From Mycothermus thermophilus (taxonomy: Eukaryota; Ascomycota; Sordariomycetes; Sordariales; Chaetomiaceae): DNA of 64,000 bases. Each line of letters starts with the position of its first letter. Positions within the stretch are counted from its first letter, which is position 1. The notes under the pieces were generated by a model that was given only the letters and a program-made list of their open reading frames with translations, made no database searches and was not told where the DNA came from. The DNA is taken from contig QQBE01000003.1 of assembly GCA_011316235.1 (NCBI GenBank), positions 1,118,298 through 1,182,297 of the forward strand. Direction: 5' to 3'. The translations under genes were made by a program, and so were the position numbers. Shown one piece after another: positions 20,806 through 31,714 of the stretch.

Positions 20806-23240
20806 CTACTCCCCCCTTCTCTCAAACGACCCCGCCTCAATCGCCGCCTCCATCATCCTCCCGCCGCTCACAATCCCCGTCGTGCAAATCACAATCCTCC
20901 TCCTCGCCTCCTCCTGCTTGGCCACGAACCTCAGCGCCGCAATTTCCGTAAACGTCACCCCGCCCACAAACACCACAAACACCGTCTTCTTTTCTCCCCC
21001 CGCCCCTCCTGATGAGTACGACAGCAGCTGTCTCGCCTTCACTGCCTTGTCCTCGCCTTTCTGCACCTCGTCAAACGTCGCGCCTCGAGCGCTCTTGACA
21101 GCGTCTTCAAACCCTCGCCAGCCCAGCGCCCCTCCGCCTCCGGCTGCGGCTGCGGCTGCTGCTGCTGCCGCCCCTGCGGAGGCGCCAGTCCCGCCTTTCG
21201 TCATGGCGAGGAGGTACTGCTTTTGCAGCACGCACTGCACAAGCCGAACCGAGAGGGGGGCGTAGCCCGAGTAGACGTACGCAATGTCATTCGGATCTTG
21301 CTCGTCCACTTCGTCGACAATAAGTCGCAGCTGCTTGCGCAGGTACGAGTAGTTCGTTTTCATTCCCTGCTGGCCAACACCCACGCTGGTGGTTGAGGAC
21401 GAGCCGACCGCCGACATGGCGGGGATCATGGACGCCAGCGGGGACGAGCGCGGCAAGAACAGCTGAAGCCGCTCCAGGTTTTGCAGCGTCAGTAGGTGCT
21501 GGTATCCGTAGCCTTGTAGAATCAGGCGGCGGAAGTGGTCCATCTCTTTGGTCTTGATGCCGCCCGCGACGCACGAGTAGATGCACAGCAAGCGTAGAAC
21601 CTGGGGCAGCGGTGTGTTGCGGGCGATGAGCTCCTCGATGGCGTCAAATTGGGACGACGGGTCCGCACCGGCCGCGAGGTTTTGTTGGACCTCAAGCACT
21701 TTGGTGAAGATGTCCGTCTTGCTGAACTTGAAGATCTCCTCGGCCATCCCCGTGTGAATCTTGACGCTCTGCTGCTCAGCTTGATACTGCGGCAGTTTGC
21801 GCACAAATTCGGTTAGCTCGGCCGTCGTCTTGGTGTGGTGTCTGCTCTCGTAGTCGGCCTGTAGACGTCGGGCAATCTTGTTCAGCAACGTGCCGACAAC
21901 GGCGAAGTTGGTGTCGCGGAGCTGGGCAAAGACCGTGTCAGACCCGTCGAGCTGGATCTTGCGCTTCCGGGAATTGTTATTGGTATTGCTTGCCGGTGTG
22001 GCCGATGCTCCCGCAGCCGTCGGTTGTGGGGGGGCCGCACCAACAATTGTGGCGTCGACGTCGACCTGGTTGTTCTTCACCCCAAACACCTCGTCCAACA
22101 GTCCCTCGTAAGTCAGCTGCGTCAAGAGCGGCGTCACAAAATCAACCTCTCGGTCGATAATAATCGCACACTCGATCGTAGAACTGGGACTCAGCGCGGC
22201 CCTGTCCTTCTCATCGCCATCATCCCCCGCCAGGAGCTCCTGGCGCATACGCGCAAGAAGATCAGCCACCCGTTTGGCATTGTCACCCTTACCGATGATA
22301 CGAGGGAACAAGCCATGCTTCTGCTGAATGCCCATCAGCGCGCGGGCGAGCAGGAACACGGGGGTCGGGTCCTTGGCGAGGTACAGGTCCTTGAAGGAAT
22401 CGTGCAGCTCCAGGGAGAGCAGGTCCTTCTCGAGGGGGAAGAAGAAGAGCGGGAGCTCGGCAACCTGGGTGTCGCCTAGCACACCGGCCTCTTCCAGGAC
22501 CTTATCGGACAGCAGGGTCCGCCGGGGCACCCAGAAGATGTGGAACTCATGAGGAGATTGGCTTTCGCGCTGAAGGCGGATGATCTGGTCTGTAGGAAGA
22601 AAGAATGTCAGCACACTATGATGGTCTCAACCGCATGTCCCAAAGACGATTAGTGAGGCGATAGGGATGTGCTGTTTGTGGTGATATCCGGCTCATTTGA
22701 CTGACGAATCGCGAGAGGGAGTGAAGCCCGCGCTGTCTACTCTGGAGCCGACGGGGGTGAGAGAGAGAGAGATTCATCATGAGCGCTTCTTCTCACCTGC
22801 AATTAGCTGGGCGTTCCCGCCGCCCTCGCCACGCGCAATGAAGACGACATTTCGCTGGCTGGAATCGGTGTTCTTGTTCTCGAGGAAGAAGAAATTGTCG
22901 ACGCCGTAGTCGCGGAGGGTCGAGGCCTTGACCACAACCCCCAATGGCCCGGCGAGCTCTCTTTCAATAACGAGGTTTTTCTTGCCGCGGACCTAGATGA
23001 CCAGCAAAAGAGGCTGACTGTCAGTCCTCAGCTGTTTTTTTTCTGTGGGTGATGAGTCCAGTGCTCGCCCCTCTCTCTTTCTCTGGAGCTAGGCTGACAC
23101 CATCGCGGGTTCCTGGCACGGCATTGTGCATGAATGGGAACGTAGGAGAGGGTAAAACTTACTCCCTCGAGGAGATGAAGCAAATCTTTTCGCGCCTTCT
23201 CGCGGATATTTTCCGTGTCAAACTCGGCACGAGGAGCCAT
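20806..23240 (-). CDS. VPS33: Vacuolar sorting Sec1/Munc18 protein Vps33
   Basis: SM-family protein of the HOPS and CORVET tethering complexes; binds and proofreads SNARE bundles at vacuole and endosome. Model complement(join(20806..22589,22797..22992,23163..23240)), 685 aa, close to yeast Vps33. Exon 1 encodes MAPRAEFDTENIREKARKDL; exon 2 carries the conserved core (VRGKKNLVIERELAGPLGVV and FFLENKNTD). The main exon begins DQIIRLQRE and contains IIIDREVDFVTPLLTQLTYEGLLDE, the signature stretch of Vps33 proteins, and IYSCVAGGIKTKEMDHFRR. Near the C-terminus a Gly/Ala tract (ten or more Ala) interrupts the fold, followed by TVFVVFVGGVTFTEIAALRF. Introns have donors gtgaga and gtaagt; intron 22590..22796 includes a short GA run. 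Phases agree. Confidence 0.95.
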
Positions 23241-23918
23241 GTTGGCGGTGGGAGCTCCAGGCGGTCCATGTTCCCCAAGCTTCGGTGGGTCCTTTTTGAG
23301 CTTTCAGGGCAGCAACGGAAAGCCGAGATGAACTGTGGAGATAGACGCGTGATGTCTTGGCGGTTCGCTTGGCGCCGGCTCTCAAGGCAGCTTTCCTCCG
23401 CAACAACCTCCATCGCCTGAACGCTGGCAGACGGACAATGCAGACATAGAGTGTATGGACGGTACTCTCCGAAGACAGGACGGTTCTGTATAAACTTGTA
23501 TAAAATGGTATCATCAAAGCTAGGTTCATGATGCAAGCTAGGTATCTCCCACCGACAACCTGGAATTGAGGAGGCTCAGCTGGGAAGGCTGCAGGCTTCG
23601 ACACAAAGGGCTCTCTCCAGAGAAACACAGCAGGCCCGGCATTGGTACATACGTGCCTCCCCAACGTTCGCTGGCCTCCTCCGTCAGGTCTGGTGTACGT
23701 CTGAAAATCACAATGTCTCGCCGACTCAATCCGCCAAGCCAAAATCCTCCTCCCTGTTCCCAATGCCCAAAGAAATGTATGTGTATGCAACCAAAGCCCA
23801 TACAAAACCTCCCGTCCGCAACGTCAAGAACAAACGCAACGCCTTGAAGTCGAAGTGAACCATGATGGAAATGCAGCAAAGCGACCACATCCAGCCCCGT
23901 ACCTTTCACCTCCCTTCC
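23241..23918. other. Spacer between VPS33 and the E2 gene
   Basis: VPS33 promoter plus the 3' region of the E2 gene. Two minus frames (23218-23805, 23538-23909) have no recognisable content. Confidence 0.5.
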
Positions 23919-24615
23919 TCAAACGTCATTGTCGTGGTAGTAAAACTCGATGTCCCTCGGACGGAGACGGTTCCCGCGGACAAACTCCTCGTCGCCTTGG
24001 GGCCGCTCGTTCTTGGTGTTGCCTGTCAACATGCTCTGCAGGCTCATGCAGACGCTCTCGACGTTCTGGACTGGTGACCACCCCTGGTGCCCGAGCAGAT
24101 CGAGGCAGATGATGCCATTGGAATAGATGTGAGGGTGGATCGGGATTGGCCTGTCGGGAAGCTTGACGAAGACGACCTCGGGTGGTTCTGTGGACATAAC
24201 GTCGTGGTTAGCTAAATAAGCTTGGATCAACCGAGTGTTTTCAAAGAGGCCAAGTCAACTCCCGGGACATGAGCCGCCCGGCGTGGTCGCACAGGAAGTT
24301 GACCGGGACGGGAGATGCCGAGGGGTTGACCTGGGGCGGATGGACGTACCGATGGGATAGGTTGAGCTAAATCGGAACCTCAGCCTGTACGTCTCATTTT
24401 TATAGAGCGGGTTGTCGTCGAGCACGCGAATATCTAGGAGCCACTCCTCGAAGTTGTCTGCCGACACCAACTCGATTCCTGGCGGCAACGAATTGCTGAT
24501 CTGTTTTACCTTGAATGTTAGCCATGGCGGGACCCACAGAGATGGCATCCATATTGGCGGCTCTGACCTTCTGGAGCTCTTTACCCAGACGCTTCGCAGC
24601 AAATGGTCCCGCCAT
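23919..24615 (-). CDS. Ubiquitin-conjugating enzyme E2, UBE2W-like
   Basis: E2 enzyme that carries ubiquitin on an active-site cysteine. Model complement(join(23919..24187,24350..24500,24568..24615)), 155 aa, one UBC fold. It starts MAGPFAAKRLGKELQK (helix 1), continues LPPGIELVSADNFEEWLLDI, FRFSSTYPIEPPEVVFV, then the active-site block IPIHPHIYSNGIICLDLLG with Cys in ICLDLL, and ends YYHDNDV. The block PVHPHVYSNG.ICL, the WSP..SVQSVC spacing and the terminal (W/Y)YHD are features of the UBE2W/plant UBC16 group, whose human member ubiquitinates N-terminal alpha-amino groups. Introns: 24501..24567 (branch ggctaac) and 24188..24349 (branch agctaac). Assignment to UBE2W rather than another E2 class is by motif memory, so the substrate chemistry is inference. 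Confidence 0.88.
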
Positions 24616-26712
24616 CGTCAGCCTTGTGGTGTTGTAAGTCCAGGTAGGTGTCAATAGCAGAGGATGGCTATGGCGGGTCGGGCAGACAAATGAGAAGCGT
24701 AGGTTCGGCACCTGGACGGATGGAGGACGCAACGTGCCGTCGTCGAGTACGCGGGGCGCGGGGTGCAGGACCTCAGGTGGGATTCCAGTGGAATGACTTA
24801 AATACCTAGCTGGAGCGAGGGGTCAAGTTCACAGATCTGGAGATGGTGTGTGTTGGGTTTCAAGCACCCGCGCTCGCAATATGACAAGGCAAGGTAAGGT
24901 TTGAAGTTGAGGATTTAGAAAGATCGGAAAGGAACAAGCCGATTCGAGGTTTGAAAGGTAAGGTGTTGTCAATGTTCCAAGTTCCAAGGTTGGATGGCAG
25001 AGGCATGTGGCTTCGGCGGGGAGAGTGGACGGCGGCGCTGGAACCTGCCCCACTTGCCGCATCCTCTCTGGTCGTGTCAACAGTGGGAGCTGCCGCTTGC
25101 CGCTTGCCGCCTTGTGAGCCGTCACCCCCAGCAAACGGAGACTGAGCGGCAGCAACACCTGAGAAACAGTCAGGTCGAAGCATTCTTTGAACTGGTCGAA
25201 CTCGAAAACATTCATGGCCATCCCATCCAACAAAAACCCACGGGGCAATGCATCCTCCATGTCTTTTGTCCTCAAGGACATCAATGTCAACCTCTACTTT
25301 TGGTCGAATGCCTGCCGGCCGCCAGCCAGCCAAGCATGACTTGAGCGTCTCCGACTCCGCCTCGGCGTTGTGCCTCTGCAGAGGGGCAGTGCAACGCAAG
25401 GCCGTCGTCCATCGCCATAATGGTGGTGGCGGACGCAGAACGGGCTGGACAACACAGGCAAGACGTCAACAAGACAACAAATGCTTCCATGTAGCCCGGC
25501 CGTTGTTCGACGGCAACTCGGATATCGTCGTTGCATGGTGATCTGTTTGACAGGATCGCTCCCCGTCCTTGTCTTCCCTCCGCTCACGCGTACTACATTG
25601 GTACTACACACAGAGTACAGCAGACGGCCATCCAAGGCGCCACAATTCGACCCTGCCAAGTCAAAAACAATGGACGTGCTGACGGCTTCCCTGCAGCATG
25701 CAGGCAAGCTTATCTCGTCCGAAGTGGCATTCCATCCATCATCTTGGTGAGCAACACTGAGGTTCGCGTTGATGATCATCTCATGCGTCTACAGCCTTGA
25801 CAAGGCCGGTAGGTATCAACAGTCGGAGAGGCTCGAATGCCTGGGGCCTCAACCGAAACCCCTATGGTGTATGTATGTACATATGAGTACATACGAGCAA
25901 CAGACAAGGGTACTTAGGGCAACAACATCCTCTCATCTTCCATCCTGATCCCTATTCTCTCAAGCTGAAGCCCAGCCGTATCGCCTCGAGTGAATTCACC
26001 TGCAGCCCAGCGCGCTTCAGGTTGGGGTTGTAGCCGCAAACGGAATAGGAACCTATCCGTTACCCCGCTAGCTCAGGTCCCGGCGTGTCCCAGCCTCGCC
26101 CAGCGTCAAGTTAGGCGCTGTTGTCGAGTCTCGTTACCCCTCGCCAACCCACCTTGACGCCGCCCTCATCTGCTTGTTGTATTGCTGCCAAGCCCTCCTC
26201 ATCTCAACCTCTCCTAGGACGGGAGTTAGGCTCCCTCTGCCTCGCGGCGCATTCCCACCTGAGCTTTAGTCCTCTCATATCCTCTCTTTTCTCCCCAGGG
26301 CTTGATTTTCCTCTCTTCTTCTCCCATTGCCTTCCAAGACTTTTCTTGTGAAGCATCGGGTGCTCAGCCGCTCCTCGAAATTCGCTGCATCCACTCATTG
26401 TCCAGACCTAGACCCAAGCCCCTCGCATCCCTCTCTCGCGTGCTCTCCCATCCCCTTTCCAACCCCCCTCCGCCACACCACAGCTGCAACTCCCAAGAGC
26501 ACAGCCAAGTCAGCAATACTGCGTAGGGCAACGCACTGCACCGCACCCAAGCCTTTGGTCGTACCTTGGACAACGCACCAAAGAGAAACCGCTCTCGGAA
26601 CCCGTAGCCGCACGCCTCGTCATCGACCCGTCCTTCTATACTTGAACCCATCCAGCGCTCCGCTGGATTCCTCGAGCTTTTCTTTTGGAGTTTCTGCAGA
26701 AAGCTCGCAACC
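24616..26712. promoter_or_regulatory. Divergent intergenic region and CMK1 leader
   Basis: About 2.1 kb separates the divergent E2 and CaM kinase genes. Frames such as minus 24860-25399 have no recognisable content. The stretch 26200-26480 is strongly pyrimidine-rich (repeated ctctc and cccct), typical of fungal core promoters and transcription start regions, and I take it as the CMK1 promoter or leader. A tatgtatgtacatatgagtac block lies near 25869. Confidence 0.45.
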
Positions 26713-28383
26713 ATGAGCTGTAAGTCACCCTCGATCCGTCAGGCGCTATCGAGCTTTGGTTTGTGGTTCCGGCTCCTTTGCTGCCCCCCCTTACCCCTCG
26801 CCCCTATCAGCCGTGACCGGCGACAACGAGAACCCAATCCGTCGCGCGCATGCACAAGACTAATAAGAGCCTGTAAACAGTCTCGAACATGCTGAGTCGC
26901 CTCCATGGGCAACCCGAGAGCTACGAGAAGAAGTGCGCTTCATTCCCTCCTCCGCGAGCGCGACCCTGCCTCCCTTTCAGCCCAACCTAGCTGCCAGACC
27001 TGCGAACTGACCGGCTTGCGAATTACTACACAGATCCAAGTACCGCTTCGGGCGCACCCTCGGCGCCGGTACCTATGGCATCGTCCGGGAGGCTGAGGGC
27101 CCCACGGGCCGCGTCGCCATCAAGATCATCCTGAAGAAGGTTGTCCGAGGCAACGAGCGTATGGTGCTCGACGAGCTGGACATGCTTCAGCGCTTGAAAC
27201 ACCCACACATTGTCAAGTTTGTTGACTGGTTCGAGTCAAGAGTATGGCAGCCAAATGCCGTTATATCCTCGCTGAGTTAAGGATCTAACGGGCTGTTCCC
27301 TCCTACAGGACAAGTATTACATCGTCACGGAGCTCGCTACGGGTGGAGAGCTGTTCGACCGCATTTGCCAGCAGGGCAAATTCACCGAGAAGGACGGCTC
27401 CCAAACCATCAAGCAGGTCTTGGAGGCTGTCAACTACCTGCACCAGAACAATGTCGTCCACCGCGGTTCGTAGTCCTGCTCTTCGGGCTCCCCATCCCTT
27501 ATACACGTCATAATAGCATCATCATCCTAACTACAACCCCTCCCTTAGACCTGAAACCCGAAAACCTCCTCTACCTGACCAACGACCCGAACTCGGACCT
27601 GGTCCTGGCCGATTTCGGCATCGCAAAGACGCTGGGCACCGACGAGGTGCTGACCACCATGGCCGGGTCGTTCGGGTACGCGGCGCCTGAGGTGATGCTG
27701 AAGCAGGGCCACGGCAAGCCCGTCGACATGTGGTCCCTGGGCATCATCACGTACACGCTCCTGTGCGGCTACCCGCCCTTCCGCTCCGAGAACCTGCAGG
27801 ACCTGATCGACGAGTGCACCGCCTGCCGCGTCGTCTTCCACGAGCGCTACTGGAAGGACGTTAGCGACGATGCGAAGGATTTCATTTTGAAACTCCTGCG
27901 GCCGAAGCCTGAGGATCGGTGGACGAGTGAGGTGCGTTTCCTTCCCATAAACCCAGTCCAACAACATTAAATGCGATACTAACACCCGCAAAGCAAGCCC
28001 TCCAACACCCCTGGCTCACCGGCAAGACCGCCACCGACCACAACCTCCTCCCCGAAATCCGCGCCTACCTCACGCGCGCCCGCCTCCGCCGCGGCATCGA
28101 GATGGTCAAGCTGGCCAACCGCATCGAGGCGCTCAGGAAACAGGAGGAAGACCCGGACAACTCGGACCTGCCCAAGGACGCCACGCTCGCGGCCGACCAG
28201 TCCCGTCACGGTTCCGCCGCCTCCGCGGCTGACGGGCAACAACAGGGTAACAAGAGGCAGTTGAGCAAGGCTATCAAGTCGGCCATTTTCCGTGAGGTGG
28301 TGCTCGCCAAGGTCAGGGAGATGAAGGAGCAGGAGCAGACCAAGAAGATTGCTGAGGAGGCGGCGAGGAAGTCGACTATGTGA
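26713..28383 (+). CDS. CMK1: Calcium/calmodulin-dependent protein kinase I
   Basis: Ser/Thr kinase of the CaMK-I type acting in calcium signalling. Model join(26713..26719,26881..26932,27034..27241,27309..27465,27549..27931,27994..28383), 398 aa. The first coding exon is only 7 nt (ATG AGC T) and exon 2 continues to SNMLSRLHGQPESYEKK, matching the N-terminus of other fungal CaMK-I proteins. Kinase motifs: GAGTYGIVREA (Gly loop), VAIKII (Lys), HRDLKPENLL (catalytic loop, joined across intron 4), ADFGIAK (a DFG), TTMAGSFGYAAPEV (activation loop Thr and APE). After the kinase come QALQHPWL and the basic AIKSAIFREVVLAKVREMKEQ helix, the likely autoinhibitory/calmodulin-binding part. Every intron has a GT..AG pair and consistent phase; branch sites include actaat and actaac. 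Confidence 0.95.
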
Positions 28384-30280
28384 GCTAGGTGGGTGGGGAA
28401 GAAGTTGGACGGAAGAAATGTTGTCAGGATGGATGAGTATGTGGAAGGGAGGTGAAGACCAACCACACCGAGCGTTGAGTGAGGAGATGAGGAAGAAATG
28501 AAGGTGATATCGTGATGGATGATCGGGAGGGCATTCTGTCATGGATACCCAAGAGCAAAGTACGCACGCAACTGGGATGATGGGCTTTTTGGGACGTCTT
28601 CTTTTCGACTTGTTTGTTTGGTTCAATTTGGCTCGGGTGAGGGGATGGAGGTTATCCCCTTCTCCTATATGATATCTGTGTGTTGGTTCGATTTCTGCTT
28701 GATTGCCAACCTGGTGGCTTCTTTCCTACCTTGGTCCTTACCCTTTTACCAATGACGAACGACAGATGATGACATCGTCATGAGTTGAACAGTGTGAGAG
28801 AAGCGCGAGTGTGGTGATGTCTATCAGGTGGCCTGGTCAAGCGAAACTAGATTGAACTTGGGGAAGGGATCGGAGGATAGACGTCACCTATCTACGGCGC
28901 AGACCAGGAAACCCCCTACCCACCTCTCTATCTGCGGAGTATAGTATGTATGTACCTAAGTAGGCCCAGGCGGTCTTCCAGAGGCTGAACTACCTAGATG
29001 ACTAGTGCGGCAGATCTCTAGCAGCGGTTGATCGACATTGTCCCCACCACTTATTAACCACGGAAATAAACCACCTCTGATGTTTTGCTTAGGTAACCGC
29101 TAGAAGAAACGCTTCATACGTACAGGGTTTGATTTGCAGCGAAACTACATTTCCATCCTAGCACGAGAGGGGTAGAGATCGCGAGGGTATTCCAGGCATG
29201 CCCCCTACCTCACCTGACTTGACCTAGGACGACATAGGTATAGATAGCGAAGACTTCCCAGATGACGGGGTCTCGAATTCAAAGAGTTCGTAACTGAGTG
29301 TGTCAAGTACTAGAGGTATGTCTCGACAAACACGGGACTCTTTCCGGCCGGCCTGGAAGAGAACGCATGATGGGGCTCAGCCTCTCCCGTCCCCACAAAG
29401 AACAACCTAAGCATCACTCAGCACCTCAATCAACACTCTCAGATCTCTACTTACGTTCCGAGCACTCGGGGAGAATGAATCACTACTCATCACGTGCAAC
29501 ACGGGATCCGACATATGCGGTGTCACCTCAATAACTACCTCAAGGGTACCTAGCTGGCTTGTCATCGATTTCTGGCCCCGAGCGAGGAGGCTGCGCTACG
29601 CTATGCTATGCTACCTACGTATGAAGTCAAGAACAAACGAAACGAATTGCGAACGGTTGTCGTCTGTATCTATGTACAAACAGCCTTCTCTCGAAGAAGG
29701 GTGTGGTTGTTACAAAGTCCCCTCTCCAAAATCCATCATTCCAAAACATCCCAGGGCGATGGAACGGTAGTGGTACAAGGCTCTGCCAAACAAAACAAGA
29801 AAACGCCCAGAGGGATACAAGCCGCCACGAGGTAAGAAAACAAAGGAAAAATATCCAGGAATGCATTCCGCAACCATGCCGAACAAGCTCCAGTTCCGAA
29901 GTGCATATGTGTTGTTGCTGTTGTACATATAGTACAGTTCCCGTCAGTTGGATTGACGCCTGACTGCTTGACTGACTTTCTCCTTGCCTTGTCCAACTCC
30001 CACTTGACCAACCCATCCCATCTACCCTCCTTTCCGACCTTATGCAATGTACGTACGCCGAGCGATGAGAGCCCAAGAACCAAGTAAACAAAAAAGAGAC
30101 AATGCCCCAAACCCGAAACCCAAAACCGATTCATAAACCTCGTCATGATGGCTGTTGAACAATTGAAACAATGAACATAAAACCCCCAACCCCTTTTTGG
30201 CTGTCCATACACACACACAAGAAATGAAACCAAATATGTGACCAAGAAAGGAGAGTAGACAGATCGAAAAGGTAAAAATT
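28384..30280. other. Convergent spacer after CMK1
   Basis: The 3' ends of CMK1 and the next minus-strand gene. Short frames only. Dispersed tatgtatgtacctaagtagg and cctagga/cataggta blocks occur near 28945 and 29220-29240. Confidence 0.5.
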
Positions 30281-31714
30281 TTACTCCACCAACTCGGCCA
30301 GAGCCGTTTCGGCCAGCTCCTCGTACTTCTTCGCGTCGAACCGCTTGCGCTGCCAGCCCGTCTTGCGCAGCCGCTCGATCCGGGCTTGGCGGTCTGCGGC
30401 ACGAGCCTCCTCAAACTTCGAGGGAGGGAGCTGTGTCACGCTGATTATGGGCGTTGTTGGTGACGTCGGGCTCGGGACCGGGAGCAGGGAGATCCTATGC
30501 CGCCGTTGCCGTGGTTGTGATGACTGCGGTTTCTGCGGTTGTTGTTGCTGCTGCTGCTGCTGCTGCTTCTGCTGCTGTTCCTGCTGTTGTTGCAAGGAAA
30601 TGAGTTGATCGAGGCTCGTGGAGTGGCGGGCGAGTTGGGCGCGGAGGGTGGCGAGGTGTTCGCAGGCCCGGGCGACAGCGCTGGCCACGGCATAGTTCTC
30701 TTCATCGTTTTCCTGGCTAGCCTGCTCTTCCTCCTCGGGCTCCTCGGGCACGCACTCCAAGTGGTGGTCCTCCGGCTCAATGTGCTCGGGGATCGTCTCG
30801 AGGGGCATCTCGATTTCGTAGAACCTAGACGGGAAGTCTTGAGTTTTGAAGCTGCGCGGAGGCTCTTCTTGTTGTGGTGTTGTCGGCGCCGAGGTCTGAA
30901 TCAGGTAGTACTCCTCAAATCCGAGAGTGGGCGAGTCTGGCCGGATCATGGGCTCTGGGTCGATCTCAATGGGCTCGTCCTTGGGAAGCGAAAAAGACAC
31001 TTTCTTGACGCGCTTTGGGGGAGACTGCTTCAGGGCGAAGTCATCGAAGGAGCAGATGGATTCGGTGGGCGATGAGACGCGAGTATCGGGAGTCCAGGCC
31101 CGGGAGCTGATGGATCCAGAAGGAGAGTGGCAGCTCGACCCCCGCGAGGAGCCGACGGAGCCGGGACGAAACTTCTTCAGGACGGATTCCTCAGCGGCGT
31201 TGATGAGCTCCGAGGCCTTGTTGAAGTGGGTGCGGGCTTGCAGGAGCATGGCGGCACGTTGAGGCCCATTCGACGGCAACGGCCGGGCGCAAATCTCGAG
31301 TGAAGTGGCGGCATAGAAATGGAGGTAGATGAGATAGATGGGCTCGACTTCGGAGTGATCCTTGATACCCTCGAGCACTTCGAGACACCTGGCCGAGCAA
31401 GCCCGGTAACGCTTGCTGAAGTACTTCCTCTTGACCTCGGCGATGGTTTTCCTCCACTCGGCCTTGGTGTACGGCAATACGACGATGGGAGCGGGCGCCG
31501 GGGTGGGCAGCGACAGGCGCTTGACCTGAGGCTTTGGCCTAAACGTCGGGAAGGTGGGTGTCGTCGGGGTTGTCGGGGTTGAAGAAGAGGTGGGAGCAAC
31601 GTAGGATGATTGACGGCGGCGGGAAGTTGATGTTGTCGTCGTTGTTGTCGGGCTCGGGCCAATGAAGCTCGTTCGGTTGCCCGATGCGAGCATCAACGGG
31701 ATCAGGCCAGCCAT
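30281..31714 (-). CDS. Conserved fungal protein of unknown function with polyQ tract
   Basis: Not recognised by function. Single exon, 477 aa from the ATG at 31714 (MAGLIPLMLASGNRTSFIG). Upstream in-frame codons to 31864 are open but would add an unlikely N-terminus. Residues about 20-70 are Thr/Pro/Ser-rich low complexity. Residues about 80-180 look like a compact helical domain (EWRKTIAEVKRKYFSKRYRA... LIYLHFYAATSLEI ... LLQARTHFNKASELI), suggestive of TPR/MIT-like helical hairpins. The middle is disordered and acidic. A CAG/CTG-coded Gln tract lies at about 30540-30600. The C-terminus (ARAADRQARIERLRKTGWQRKRFD) is basic and helical. I believe similar proteins exist in related fungi, but no role can be given. 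Confidence 0.75.
   Translation of the reverse strand: MAGLIPLMLASGNRTSFIGPSPTTTTTTSTSRRRQSSYVAPTSSSTPTTPTTPTFPTFRPKPQVKRLSLPTPAPAPIVVLPYTKAEWRKTIAEVKRKYFSKRYRACSARCLEVLEGIKDHSEVEPIYLIYLHFYAATSLEICARPLPSNGPQRAAMLLQARTHFNKASELINAAEESVLKKFRPGSVGSSRGSSCHSPSGSISSRAWTPDTRVSSPTESICSFDDFALKQSPPKRVKKVSFSLPKDEPIEIDPEPMIRPDSPTLGFEEYYLIQTSAPTTPQQEEPPRSFKTQDFPSRFYEIEMPLETIPEHIEPEDHHLECVPEEPEEEEQASQENDEENYAVASAVARACEHLATLRAQLARHSTSLDQLISLQQQQEQQQKQQQQQQQQQPQKPQSSQPRQRRHRISLLPVPSPTSPTTPIISVTQLPPSKFEEARAADRQARIERLRKTGWQRKRFDAKKYEELAETALAELVE

Noticed and set aside
24860..25399. 179-codon minus frame upstream of the E2 gene
   Set aside because: No domain and no start or splice support; it probably lies in the promoter region.
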